From Algicola sagamiensis DSM 14643 (GTDB taxonomy: Bacteria; Pseudomonadota; Gammaproteobacteria; Enterobacterales; Alteromonadaceae): a DNA stretch of 64,000 bases. Of this stretch, positions 46,293 to 54,561 are shown piece by piece (the stretch's first letter is position 1; every line of letters starts with the position of its first letter). A program made the translations under genes and the position numbers. The notes beneath the pieces are model-generated. The model worked only from the letters and a program-made list of their open reading frames with translations, ran no database searches and was not told where the DNA came from. The stretch covers positions 393,131 to 457,130 of the forward strand of contig NZ_KB894492.1 in the NCBI RefSeq assembly GCF_000374485.1, written 5' to 3'.

Positions 46293-46796
46293 ATGAAACA
46301 ATTAATACTGTTAGGTCTTGTTTGTGCTGGAATGAGCCAGGTGGCAGCGGCTGATGAGTATGTTGGACGATATATCTGTCATTCGGATGGTAAAATTCGT
46401 GCCAATGGTGCACCAAGTCCAGTTAATTCTCGACTAGAGCTTAAGTTGATGAAGGACCAAAATGGCTTGATGTATCTGACTCAAACCATGGGGCATGTCC
46501 TTGTGACGGATGATACGGATCATAATCCACTTGCTGACCGTTATGCGTACTATGGTTTGTTCCGTTTTGGACGGTTGGATGAAAACCCGGATTACAACCC
46601 GACGGTTTATCACGATCATCACCAATTTAAACCTTTTAATGCGATGACGACAAATGGTTTTGATGGTGGCGGCATGTGGGGATATTTTGTGATCCCGAAA
46701 AGTCTAGAAAGAGACACCAAAGCGCATTATATCTTCCAATCTGGCTCCCATATTGGTGGCACAATCGATTACGAATGCCGTCGACGTGGTATTTAA
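46293..46796 (+). CDS. Secreted protein of unknown function
   Basis: 167 residues: signal peptide MKQLILLGLVCAGMSQVAAA, two Cys (ICHSDG, YECRRRG) that could pair, and a His/Asn/Gly-rich C-terminal part (NPTVYHDHHQFKPFNAMTTN, GFDGGGMWGYFVIP). Good ribosome site GGAGGT 4 bp before ATG. Not recognised; no homology to the C-x-x-DG pair at 51.8-52.9 kb beyond a short N-terminal CHSDG resemblance. Confidence 0.65.
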   Translation: MKQLILLGLVCAGMSQVAAADEYVGRYICHSDGKIRANGAPSPVNSRLELKLMKDQNGLMYLTQTMGHVLVTDDTDHNPLADRYAYYGLFRFGRLDENPDYNPTVYHDHHQFKPFNAMTTNGFDGGGMWGYFVIPKSLERDTKAHYIFQSGSHIGGTIDYECRRRGI

Positions 46797-46840
46797 TCAT
46801 CACTGATTTCTAGCCTGATTTATCTTTTCCAACATTCCCC

Positions 46841-46874
46841 AGCCTGACTCGATAAAATTTTATCTGGTCAGGCT
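46841..46874. repeat. Near-perfect 34-bp palindrome
   Basis: AGCCTGAC-TC-GATAAAA / TTTTATC-TG-GTCAGGCT; all positions pair except the TC/TG step. It sits 44 bp past the secreted protein gene and 112 bp before kbl. It is probably a terminator stem, though without a U-run. A related half-unit AGCCTGATTTATC occurs 30 bp earlier (46812-46824). Confidence 0.7.
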
Positions 46875-46986
46875 GCATTCCAAGCAGTTAGCCGTTAGAA
46901 TAGCGCTCTTACTTTGTGACCGAAATCGGATCAAGGTCAGATCATTATTATTCAATTTTAATCAAAAATAGCAGGAGCACACTTCT

Positions 46987-48186
46987 ATGAGAGCTGCATC
47001 GTTTTTTAGTCAATTACAGTCACAAATTGAGCAGGTAAAAGAAGACGGCTTGTATAAAAGCGAACGTGTGATTGTTTCTCAACAGCAGGCAGAAATTGAA
47101 GTTTCATCTGGTGAGCAGGTCATGAACTTCTGTGCAAATAATTACCTTGGCCTTGCAAATCACCCTGAGTTGATTAAAGCTGCACAGGATGGCCTGGATA
47201 AGCATGGTTTTGGTGTGGCTTCTGTTCGCTTTATCTGCGGCACTCAAGATATTCATAAAGAATTAGAAAAACGCATCAGTCATTTTCTTGGCATGGATGA
47301 CACGATCCTTTATAGCTCATGCTTTGATGCGAATGGCGGACTTTTTGAAACATTACTTGGCCCAGAAGATGCTGTCGTGAGTGATGCCTTGAACCATGCA
47401 AGTATCATTGATGGCGTTCGTTTATGTAAAGCGAAGCGCTATCGTTATGCGAACAACGATATGCAGGATCTTGAGTCGCAGTTAAAACAAGCACGAGAAG
47501 ATGGTGCAAAAACTGTCTTAATTGCGACAGATGGTGTGTTCTCTATGGATGGCGTCATAGCAGATTTAAAATCAGTCTGTGATCTTGCAGATAAATACGA
47601 CGCATTGGTGATGGTTGATGACAGTCACGCTGTTGGCTTTGTCGGTGAAAATGGCAGAGGTACCCATGAGTACTGTGAAGTGATGGATCGCGTTGACATT
47701 ATTACTGGTACACTGGGTAAAGCACTGGGCGGTGCTTCTGGCGGTTATACTTCTGCGCGTAAAGAAATCGTCGAATGGCTTCGTCAACGCTCACGCCCTT
47801 ATCTATTTTCTAACTCTCTTGCACCATCCATTGCAGCTGCGTCCATTCGTGTGTTAGAAATGTTGGAGCAAGGACAAGATCTGCGTGAAAAACTCAAAGC
47901 AAACAGCCGCTACTTCCGTGAAAGAATGGAAGCTACAGGATTTGAATGTGCAGGTAAAGATCATGCTATTATTCCGGTCATGCTTGGGGATGCTAAAGTT
48001 GCTTCTGAAATGGCAGATCGACTTTTAGCAAAAGGGATCTACGTGATTGGGTTTTCTTTCCCAGTCGTTCCAAAAGGAAAAGCTCGTATTCGTACTCAAA
48101 TGTCCGCAGGACATACGAAAGCGCAGTTGGACTGCGCGATTGATGCGTTCATCGACATCGGTAAAGAGATGAATCTCATCAAGTAA
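46987..48186 (+). CDS. kbl: 2-amino-3-ketobutyrate CoA ligase (glycine C-acetyltransferase)
   Basis: 399 residues, PLP-dependent alpha-oxoamine synthase: splits 2-amino-3-oxobutanoate with CoA to glycine and acetyl-CoA. PLP lysine in [30 protein letters not shown] and [18 protein letters not shown] are family signatures. Ribosome site CAGGAG. Operates with the tdh product directly downstream (79 bp) in threonine breakdown. Confidence 0.96.
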   Translation: MRAASFFSQLQSQIEQVKEDGLYKSERVIVSQQQAEIEVSSGEQVMNFCANNYLGLANHPELIKAAQDGLDKHGFGVASVRFICGTQDIHKELEKRISHFLGMDDTILYSSCFDANGGLFETLLGPEDAVVSDALNHASIIDGVRLCKAKRYRYANNDMQDLESQLKQAREDGAKTVLIATDGVFSMDGVIADLKSVCDLADKYDALVMVDDSHAVGFVGENGRGTHEYCEVMDRVDIITGTLGKALGGASGGYTSARKEIVEWLRQRSRPYLFSNSLAPSIAAASIRVLEMLEQGQDLREKLKANSRYFRERMEATGFECAGKDHAIIPVMLGDAKVASEMADRLLAKGIYVIGFSFPVVPKGKARIRTQMSAGHTKAQLDCAIDAFIDIGKEMNLIK

Positions 48187-48265
48187 TAATATTAAATTTG
48201 AAGGGGGGCTTCATGTGAAGTCCCAAGTTGTTTCAAAAGATAAGATTGTATAACAGGCAAAATGA

Positions 48266-49309
48266 ATGAAAGCACTCGCTAAGTTGAAGTCTGAAAAAGG
48301 GATCTGGATGACAGATGTGCCAAAGCCAGAACTTGGGCACAATGATTTAATGATCCGGATCAGAAAGACAGCAATTTGTGGCACGGATGTCCATATCTAC
48401 AACTGGGATGAATGGTCACAAAAGACAATTCCGGTCCCCATGGTCGTTGGCCATGAATATGTTGGTGAAGTCGTTGGTATCGGCCAGGAAGTGCGAGGTT
48501 TTAGCTTAGGCGATCGTGTATCCGGAGAAGGCCATATCACTTGTGGACATTGTCGTAACTGTCGTGCCGGGCGTGTTCATTTGTGCCGAAATACAATTGG
48601 TGTTGGCGTCAACCGCGAAGGTGCGTTTGCGGAATATCTTGTGATCCCTGCGTATAACGCATTTAAAATTCCAGACAATATTTCTGACGATCTCGCGTCT
48701 ATCTTCGATCCATTCGGGAATGCTGTGCACACCGCACTTTCTTTTGATTTGGTGGGCGAAGATGTTCTAATTACAGGTGCAGGTCCGATTGGGATCATGG
48801 CCGCAGCAGTTGCCAAACATGTCGGTGCAAGAAATGTTGTGATCACAGATATCAATGAATATCGTTTGGACTTGGCACGTAAAATGGGTGCAACACGGGC
48901 GGTCAATGTCTCAAAGGATAAACTCTCCGATGTGATGGAAGAGCTAGGGATGACAGAAGGTTTTGATGTTGGCCTGGAAATGTCTGGTGTACCAGCAGCG
49001 TTTCAAGACATGCTCAATCAGCTCAATCATGGTGGTAAAGTCGCACTGCTGGGTATCCCACCATCGGATATGACGATTGATTGGAACCAGGTTATTTTCA
49101 AAGGTCTAATCATTAAAGGGATCTACGGGCGGGAAATGTTCGAAACTTGGTATAAGATGGCAAGTCTGATCCAATCTGGCTTGGATCTGACACCGATGAT
49201 CACCCACCATTTCCCGGTGGATGAGTTCCAAAAAGGGTTTGATATCATGTGCTCCGGCCAATCCGGAAAAGTCATATTAGATTGGAGTAAAATTACTGAT
49301 GCAGTTTAA
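48266..49309 (+). CDS. tdh: L-threonine 3-dehydrogenase
   Basis: 347 residues, zinc-dependent MDR dehydrogenase oxidising threonine to 2-amino-3-oxobutanoate. Catalytic zinc ligands in [15 protein letters not shown] and [10 protein letters not shown]; structural zinc cysteines in [21 protein letters not shown] site [16 protein letters not shown]. It overlaps glpE by 11 bp at its 3' end. Confidence 0.97.
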   Translation: MKALAKLKSEKGIWMTDVPKPELGHNDLMIRIRKTAICGTDVHIYNWDEWSQKTIPVPMVVGHEYVGEVVGIGQEVRGFSLGDRVSGEGHITCGHCRNCRAGRVHLCRNTIGVGVNREGAFAEYLVIPAYNAFKIPDNISDDLASIFDPFGNAVHTALSFDLVGEDVLITGAGPIGIMAAAVAKHVGARNVVITDINEYRLDLARKMGATRAVNVSKDKLSDVMEELGMTEGFDVGLEMSGVPAAFQDMLNQLNHGGKVALLGIPPSDMTIDWNQVIFKGLIIKGIYGREMFETWYKMASLIQSGLDLTPMITHHFPVDEFQKGFDIMCSGQSGKVILDWSKITDAV

Positions 49310-49616
49310 ACATATCAGTGTTGCAGATACCGCTGCGCGCTATGCATCGGACGAAGTGGTCATTGCGGATATCCGCGATGACCAATCCTATGCAGCAGGA
49401 CATATCGAAGGCTCTTTCCATTTATCGAATGGTACAATCCATCAATTCATGCAACATCATGACTTCGAACAACCTGTTGTTGTTGTTTGTTATCATGGTG
49501 TCAGTAGCCAAGGCGCAGCGCAATATCTACTTGAACAAGGATTTGAAGAGGTCTATAGCATGGATGGCGGCTTTGAAGCATGGCGAAAAGAGCAGCCATT
49601 TGCATCTGAAAAATAA
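49299..49616 (+). CDS. glpE: Thiosulfate sulfurtransferase GlpE (single-domain rhodanese)
   Basis: 105 residues. The persulfide Cys is in [38 protein letters not shown] is the rhodanese entry motif. Starts inside the tdh 3' end (11-bp overlap), so it is translated from the kbl-tdh transcript here rather than with glycerol genes as in E. coli. Confidence 0.93.
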   Translation: MQFKHISVADTAARYASDEVVIADIRDDQSYAAGHIEGSFHLSNGTIHQFMQHHDFEQPVVVVCYHGVSSQGAAQYLLEQGFEEVYSMDGGFEAWRKEQPFASEK

Positions 49617-49662
49617 AAGTGCGGACAAGCACCTTCCTGTCTTTGCTTCATGAAGAGTTGGA

Positions 49663-50718
49663 TTATTTCTTCACCAAGATCCAAGCTTTGACATAATCCG
49701 GTAAATGCTTGTTCGCTTCGTAATATTCGTCCCAGTTTGCGTAATAACCACTGAGATAATCAATTTGATACAGGTTATCTTCAAATGCGCCACCTGTATC
49801 TGCCATCACGACTAGTTCTCGTTTTGTTTGTTGTCCTAGTTTGTATTCCAACAGCATCACTTTCCCCAATCCTAATTGATACACATCACCAGCGATGGTG
49901 ACTTGGGGAATGATGTTCACTTTTATCCCTGCGTCTTTTCCGTAGCCTTGAATATGGGAGACTTCACGGAAATACCAATAGCGCTCCTGTTGCTCTGGTT
50001 TGATGGTCCGATCATAAGCGATGTTATTGTTTCGATGTACATTAAAGATCCGATTTCGCTGATTGAGTGTTGCTACTGCGGTTCCCTGTAAAAGTGCGGC
50101 TTCCAAATCTGAGCGATTCACCCAAACGAGTGCAGGAGCCAATTTTTGCTGGTGGAGAAACCCTGAAAGGATCTTTTGTTTGCCGTAGCGATAGCGCGTT
50201 AGTGTTGGTTGTAAACTTGCTTCTTGTATAGACAAACTGGTTTCGTCAAAAGGAAGGCCATACAGAGCAAAAGAATGACTCTGGCTTGCTTGGAGCTGAG
50301 CATTAATTTTTCGCACATAATATTTTGTCATAAGTAACTTGTCTTGGGGGAGTCTCTGTAACAGGGGCTTTTTCTCCGCGAATGACTGTGCATGTTGTTT
50401 GTCAGGTAACCAGCGCAATGCTCTGAAATTTTGATCAACAGAACCGCTTAATTTTGGCTGGCAAACTGAGTGTAGTGTTGCTTTTGTGTCTTCAAGCGAG
50501 ACGCCATAACTGTTGAGAAGTCGTGAATGGATCGCTTTTGGATCATACTTTTGTCCTTGGTTGAGATATTTGAGCGTACTTTTTGCAACGAGACAAAGCT
50601 GATCTAAGTTTTTTGTTGGGATTTGGAAAGACAGCTTGTCTTTCTGAAAAGTTGGTTTTGCATATCCAGTCTGTATAGACAAAAGAAAACACGAAATGAA
50701 TAAATTAATAGAGCGCAT
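49663..50718 (-). CDS. Secreted protein with MltA-like 3D (double-psi beta-barrel) domain
   Basis: 351 residues: signal peptide MRSINLFISCFLLSIQTGYA. The C-terminal 70 residues (LGKVMLLEY, ELVVMADTGGAFEDNLYQID, DYVKAWILVKK) resemble the 3D domain at the end of MltA lytic transglycosylases, whose hallmark is DTGGA with catalytic Asp. The middle contains YWYFREVSHIQGYGKDAGI. The N-terminal part is not recognised and no lipobox is present, unlike MltA. Role in peptidoglycan turnover is inferred. Confidence 0.6.
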   Translation of the reverse strand: MRSINLFISCFLLSIQTGYAKPTFQKDKLSFQIPTKNLDQLCLVAKSTLKYLNQGQKYDPKAIHSRLLNSYGVSLEDTKATLHSVCQPKLSGSVDQNFRALRWLPDKQHAQSFAEKKPLLQRLPQDKLLMTKYYVRKINAQLQASQSHSFALYGLPFDETSLSIQEASLQPTLTRYRYGKQKILSGFLHQQKLAPALVWVNRSDLEAALLQGTAVATLNQRNRIFNVHRNNNIAYDRTIKPEQQERYWYFREVSHIQGYGKDAGIKVNIIPQVTIAGDVYQLGLGKVMLLEYKLGQQTKRELVVMADTGGAFEDNLYQIDYLSGYYANWDEYYEANKHLPDYVKAWILVKK

Positions 50719-50786
50719 AAGAGATTGAGGCGTTATTGGATGTTGGCTTTATGAAATCAGATTTTTGAAGAAAAGTCGAAAAGAAA

Positions 50787-50863
50787 TGGCGCACCCGGAG
50801 GGATTTGAACCCCCGACACCAGCCTCCGGAGGGCTGTGCTCTATCCAGCTGAGCTACGGGTGC
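50787..50863 (-). tRNA. tRNA-Arg (anticodon CCG)
   Basis: 77 nt including an encoded 3' CCA. Acceptor stem GCACCCG pairs with CGGGTGC; U8-A9, D-arm GCTC...GAGC; anticodon stem CAGCC/GGCTG closing loop CTCCGGA, so the anticodon is CCG (codon CGG, Arg); T-arm loop GTTCAAATC. Single tRNA with its own promoter upstream. Confidence 0.97.
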
Positions 50864-50876
50864 GCAAAGAGGACCT

Positions 50877-50905
50877 ATGATAAGCGGTAAAGGTTGATGA
50901 GTCTA
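50877..50905 (-). promoter_or_regulatory. Promoter of tRNA-Arg
   Basis: On the minus strand TAGACT (-35, 50900-50905), 17-bp spacer, TATCAT (-10, 50877-50882), followed by the G/C-rich AGGTCC discriminator typical of stable-RNA promoters, 14 bp before the mature 5' end. Confidence 0.7.
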
Positions 50906-51116
50906 GTCCCTGATGTTTGGATGCTTTCTTTTTCATCAGATTGATTTCTATCTATACAATATGAGTAAGGAAGAAAAATAGAAGAGGTGTTAAGCGTTGA
51001 GCACAGAAAATCAAGAGTCTGTACTAGATGTATAGGAAAAGTTCTGGTAATTTTACGACCTTTTTCTTATTTATGAATGAAATCGTCTGTGGCTTTGAGG
51101 GCATTGTTGTTTAAAC

Positions 51117-51746
51117 ATGAGTATGTATGAGTTTCTTTACATCATTGATTTAATTGGGGTTGCCGTATTTGCAATCTCAGGTACTTTGATGGCGCAACGT
51201 AAAAACATGGATGGGGTTGGTGTAATTGTTCTTGCCAGTGTCACGGGAATTGGTGGCGGAACAATCCGGGATATGATCTTGGATCAGAAAGTATTTTGGG
51301 TCAATGATACGACTTATTTAACAGTGATTATCTGCGCTGCGATCCTCACAATCTTATGGATCAGAAATGAAAGACGAAAGATCTCAGAGCGTTGGCTTCT
51401 CTTAGCCGATGCAATTGGGCTCTCATTTTTCGTTGTGCTTGGGGCTGAAAAAGCACTAAACCTGGGAGAAAGCGCGTATATTGCTGTGGTAATGGGAACA
51501 ATGACTGGCTGTTTTGGTGGGATGATCCGAGATGCGCTATGTCAGGAAACACCACTCATTTTCCGTGGTCAACTCTATGCGATTCCATGTATCTTTGGAG
51601 CGCTTGTTTACACACAAGCGATTGCCCAAAATCAGCCAGATATGATCGCGATAGTTTGCGGTGTGCTGTCGACATTAATTTTTCGGATCTCAGCGATCTA
51701 TTGGGATATCACGATCCCGGTATTTAAAAATATTGATAAGTCATAA
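51117..51746 (+). CDS. TRIC family (UPF0126) cation channel protein
   Basis: 209 residues with seven hydrophobic segments and the repeated family motif: GTLMAQRKNMDGVGVIVLA, TGIGGGTIRDMIL in the first half and MGTMTGCFGGMIRDALC in the second. Bacterial trimeric intracellular cation channels (YadS/YicG type) conduct K+ and other cations in the inner membrane; the E. coli relatives are linked to glycine uptake. Two close ATG starts, 51117 and 51123. Confidence 0.9.
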   Translation: MSMYEFLYIIDLIGVAVFAISGTLMAQRKNMDGVGVIVLASVTGIGGGTIRDMILDQKVFWVNDTTYLTVIICAAILTILWIRNERRKISERWLLLADAIGLSFFVVLGAEKALNLGESAYIAVVMGTMTGCFGGMIRDALCQETPLIFRGQLYAIPCIFGALVYTQAIAQNQPDMIAIVCGVLSTLIFRISAIYWDITIPVFKNIDKS

Positions 51747-51772
51747 CCAAGTGGCAAACCAGCCAACTTGGT
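51746..51772. terminator. Hairpin between convergent genes
   Basis: ACCAAGT-GGC / GCC-A-ACTTGGT (51746-51755, 51762-51772) with one bulged A and a 6-nt loop; followed on the plus strand by CTTCGATCATTT. Confidence 0.55.
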
Positions 51773-51782
51773 CTTCGATCAT

Positions 51783-52178
51783 TTATAAACTTCTAAAGTA
51801 GTGATTATGGTGCCTATTCATACCATGGATACTCTTATGACCATCTGCGATATAGGTGCTACCATCTACTCTTACTACTTCGAAAACTTCCCACCAAATA
51901 CTGTGGGGCTTCTCGGGATGTGGAACATAACCTGAGGGACAAAATTGCTGAATGAGTTGATAAGTTGACTCAGGAATACGGAACTTATCAAAATATCCTC
52001 CTCTTGCGACACGTTTTACACCCCAACTGCCCTGAACTTCAACATCTTGGGAGTTTGTATCATAGGCCCAATCCCAGTGGCTGCCATCTGGAAGGGCGCA
52101 GTACACAAATGTATTTGTCGTTGCTGCTTGTGCTTGAAATGTAAATAAGATGAGGGGGAGTAAAGAGAGACGGAACAT
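51783..52178 (-). CDS. Small secreted protein, paralogue of the S74 protein's N-terminal domain
   Basis: 131 residues from ATG 52178 (AGGT 6 bp upstream). Signal peptide MFRLSLLPLILFTFQAQA. The mature part aligns by eye with the first 115 residues of the upstream gene: C-A-x-x-DGSxWxW, then FRIPESTYQLIQQFCPSG against INIPQSQYQHFSENCPES, and a final WEVFEVVRVDGSTYIADG against WYVFNAVEPNGQSHITLG. Two shared Cys suggest one disulfide. It stops where the S74 module of the paralogue begins. It lies 34 bp downstream of that gene; function unknown. Confidence 0.7.
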   Translation of the reverse strand: MFRLSLLPLILFTFQAQAATTNTFVYCALPDGSHWDWAYDTNSQDVEVQGSWGVKRVARGGYFDKFRIPESTYQLIQQFCPSGYVPHPEKPHSIWWEVFEVVRVDGSTYIADGHKSIHGMNRHHNHYFRSL

Positions 52179-52212
52179 TGTAATACCTGCCATATTGTTT
52201 TTTCATGATTTT

Positions 52213-52872
52213 TTATTGTTTTGAATTGAGTTGTGCAAGGTCTGACTCTAGAGTGTTGACTTTGAGTTCAAGTGTTTTAATGGACTCTAGTAACACGGGG
52301 ATCAAACCTCGATAATCAACACGTAAATACCCATCGGGATCGGTCTGGACAAGCTGAGGAAAAACGGTTTGAACATCCTGTGCTACCAAACCATACTCGC
52401 TACGTAATGTATCTCTCCATTGATACGAGACACCATTGAGTGCTTTTAACTGATCTAAGCTGCCACTGAGAGGTTGAATGTTTGTTTTTAAGCGACGGTC
52501 GCTTTGCCAGGGATGGAAATTTTCAAATGTAGTCCGATATCCTAAAGTGATATGGGACTGTCCATTCGGTTCAACAGCATTAAAAACATACCAAGTAGAT
52601 GAGCCTTCAATTGCCGGTTGTGGTAATAAAGACTCTGGGCAATTTTCAGAAAAATGTTGATATTGTGATTGAGGGATATTGATCGAAAAGAAATACTCGT
52701 TTGAAGAGATATATTGTTTTAATTTACGGCCTTCCACTGAGATCCGAGACTGATCATTGAGTAACCATTGCCACTGTGAACCATCTGTATTCGCACAGAT
52801 AACTTCTATGGTGTCTGCACCTGCTGGCTGGACCATGAAAAATGGGAGCAAAATTAAACCACGATACTTCAT
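52213..52872 (-). CDS. Secreted protein with C-terminal S74 self-cleaving chaperone domain
   Basis: 219 residues: signal peptide (MKYRGLILLPFFMVQPAGA), an unrecognised 100-residue domain shared with the neighbour (DGSQWQW, SINIPQSQYQHFSENCP), then a peptidase S74 / endosialidase intramolecular-chaperone module from about 120. Its dyad is Ser124 and Lys129 (SDRRLK); later conserved parts are GVSYQW, YGLVAQDVQTVFPQLV and VDYRGLIPVLLESIK, and a coiled-coil C-terminus (LELKVNTLESDLAQL). S74 modules trimerise phage tailspikes and some surface proteins and are cut off N-terminal to the Ser. Here it is on a small secreted bacterial protein, without phage genes nearby. Confidence 0.85.
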   Translation of the reverse strand: MKYRGLILLPFFMVQPAGADTIEVICANTDGSQWQWLLNDQSRISVEGRKLKQYISSNEYFFSINIPQSQYQHFSENCPESLLPQPAIEGSSTWYVFNAVEPNGQSHITLGYRTTFENFHPWQSDRRLKTNIQPLSGSLDQLKALNGVSYQWRDTLRSEYGLVAQDVQTVFPQLVQTDPDGYLRVDYRGLIPVLLESIKTLELKVNTLESDLAQLNSKQ

Positions 52873-53439
52873 GGGGAATATGACCTTATTGTTTATGAAG
52901 ATATTATCAGATTAAAAAATGAATTATTTTTGGAAAAAAGACACTATATATTGATCTAGATCAATATCAATAATCATAAAGTACCATAATAAAGTGAATT
53001 TTTACTGAATTGATCAAGGTGATCAGTTTAGAGTCTTGTGAAATCTCGATGGGATATTCATGATATCTTGGATAAAGTGGATCAGATGATCTACGCGTAT
53101 ATTTGATTATTCGAATTGCTCGATTTGATAATTGTTTCATAGAGCCGCAACATTTGCTTAGCTCCTTTCGTGTAAATTCTGAGATTTTGGTCAGTGCAAT
53201 AATCAGCTTTGCTGAGGTTCTCTTGTCGAATTTAAACAGCCATTCTCTGCTCCCTTTGGATTGGCAGAACACATATTTTGTCTTTTCTTCCAACATGCAA
53301 AAGGATGAAAGCGATAATTTTTATGTGTCACTACAATGGGTTATTTTTTAATGTTTAATAAATGTAAATAAAAGGTTGATTTCTGCTTCGGGTTTCGGTT
53401 AAATTATCTTCAGAATAATTGTATATATCAGGTGAAACA
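52873..53439. other. 567-bp AT-rich region, no convincing gene
   Basis: Upstream region of both the S74 gene (minus) and the secreted protein at 53440 (plus). A 109-codon minus frame at 52967-53296 crosses most of it; it is listed separately with low confidence. Otherwise A/T-rich with no clear hairpin or operator. Confidence 0.45.
52967..53296 (-). CDS. Possible small basic protein, uncertain
   Basis: 109 codons with no recognisable ribosome site. It has a basic, helix-rich middle (KLIIALTKISEFTRKELSKC) and an N-terminal YVFCQSKGSREWLFKFD that faintly echoes the C-x-x-DGSxWxW start of the two secreted proteins just downstream, but without a signal peptide. It could be a small cytoplasmic protein, a decayed relative or chance. 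Confidence 0.25.
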   Translation of the reverse strand: MLEEKTKYVFCQSKGSREWLFKFDKRTSAKLIIALTKISEFTRKELSKCCGSMKQLSNRAIRIIKYTRRSSDPLYPRYHEYPIEISQDSKLITLINSVKIHFIMVLYDY

Positions 53440-53895
53440 ATGAAACAGTTCATTATTCCTGGACTGGTCCTGACTGCGCTATACCATACTTTTTTTGCAT
53501 CAGCATCGGGTATTCAAAGCGGGCCAACGTCCTATGTTAAAGCAAGGGTGAATACTTTTGCCAGTGGTTCTGAGGTGAGTATCGTTGGCGTTTGGGAAGT
53601 TCCTGGAAAGCCCATGCAATGTGAAGCATATGCACCATTAGAGAAAGTGAAAAAAACTTGCCAATCTGGGAAATGTGATATCACAGAAATTAGCTGTTTA
53701 CAGGAGCTGCCAAAGCAGTATAAGCAAATGTTCCAGCAAAAGCAGATGTCGAGTCACTATCTGTTTGGTGAGAGTCGACACGCCCGATTTGTTGGTACAG
53801 CATGGGGATTAACTAAATCACAATCTCGCTATATGTGTACACAAGTGGAATCTCTATTTGGTCTGCGTGAAATGACCGATACACTATGTATTTAG
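53440..53895 (+). CDS. Secreted cysteine-containing protein of unknown function
   Basis: 151 residues from ATG 53440 (CAGGTGAAACA just upstream). Signal peptide MKQFIIPGLVLTALYHTFFA ending near ASA. Mature part has six Cys (QCEAYAP, KTCQSGKCDITEISC, MCTQVE, TLCI), suggesting up to three disulfides. Not recognised. Lies convergent with the UDG-like gene. Confidence 0.6.
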   Translation: MKQFIIPGLVLTALYHTFFASASGIQSGPTSYVKARVNTFASGSEVSIVGVWEVPGKPMQCEAYAPLEKVKKTCQSGKCDITEISCLQELPKQYKQMFQQKQMSSHYLFGESRHARFVGTAWGLTKSQSRYMCTQVESLFGLREMTDTLCI

Positions 53896-53991
53896 TGAAT
53901 GCTGTATCGTGTTTAGTGAACACTACATCGCTTGAATCAATGTGTCACTTTATTCTTTCGTCTCTCACAACCTAACTTTTTAAGTTGGTAT

Positions 53992-54561
53992 TTACAAGAG
54001 AGCATGGACGCGCTCATATAGTGCAGGAAGCACTTCTTTTTCAAACCAAGAGTTTTTCTTCAACCAAATATTATTTCTCGGTGACGGATGGGGGAGAGGG
54101 AAATACTTTGGTCCAGCTCTTTTCCATTGCTTTACATTTTCTGTAAGTGTCCTTGCTGGAGACTCAAGGTAACGTTTCTGTGCATATTGGCCGACTAATA
54201 AGCAAAGCTCGACATGGGGAAGATACTCGAGTAAGCATTCATGCCAAGTTGTTGCGCACAGTGGAGGTGGCGGGAGATCGCCGCTTTTCCCTGTCCCTGA
54301 GTAGCAAAAAGCCATTGGCATGATGGCTATATTTTCTTTATCGTAAAAAATATCTCGCGATATCCCCATCCATTGTCGCAATCGATCACCGCTTGGATCA
54401 TTCCAGGGAATTGAAGATTGATGAACACGAATACCAGGAGCTTGCCCGATAATTAATATCTTAGCTGTTGAATGGACTTGAAGAACTGGGTTGGGGCCAA
54501 GAGGAAGAGATACGCAACGATGGCATTGACGTATCTCTTTTAATAGATTTTCTAGACTCAC
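53992..54561 (-). CDS. Uracil-DNA glycosylase family protein
   Basis: 189 residues of the UDG superfamily: motif 1 ILIIGQAPGIRVHQSS with the flexible SGDRLRQWMG segment, and motif 2 PLPHPSPRNNIWL. The N-terminal CHRC (residues 13-16) recalls the first two Fe-S cysteines of family 4 enzymes, but the other cysteines are not clearly placed. This subgroup is common in gammaproteobacteria without proven activity. The start overlaps the preceding gene's stop by 4 bp. Confidence 0.8.
   Translation of the reverse strand: MSLENLLKEIRQCHRCVSLPLGPNPVLQVHSTAKILIIGQAPGIRVHQSSIPWNDPSGDRLRQWMGISRDIFYDKENIAIMPMAFCYSGTGKSGDLPPPPLCATTWHECLLEYLPHVELCLLVGQYAQKRYLESPARTLTENVKQWKRAGPKYFPLPHPSPRNNIWLKKNSWFEKEVLPALYERVHALL

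Noticed and set aside
52213..52872. Prophage tail-fibre remnant because of the S74 domain
   Set aside because: A signal peptide precedes it, its neighbour is a paralogue of the N-terminal domain, and there are no phage genes nearby.
53103..53351. 82-codon plus-strand frame
   Set aside because: Antisense to the uncertain frame at 52967-53296, no ribosome site, no recognisable domain.
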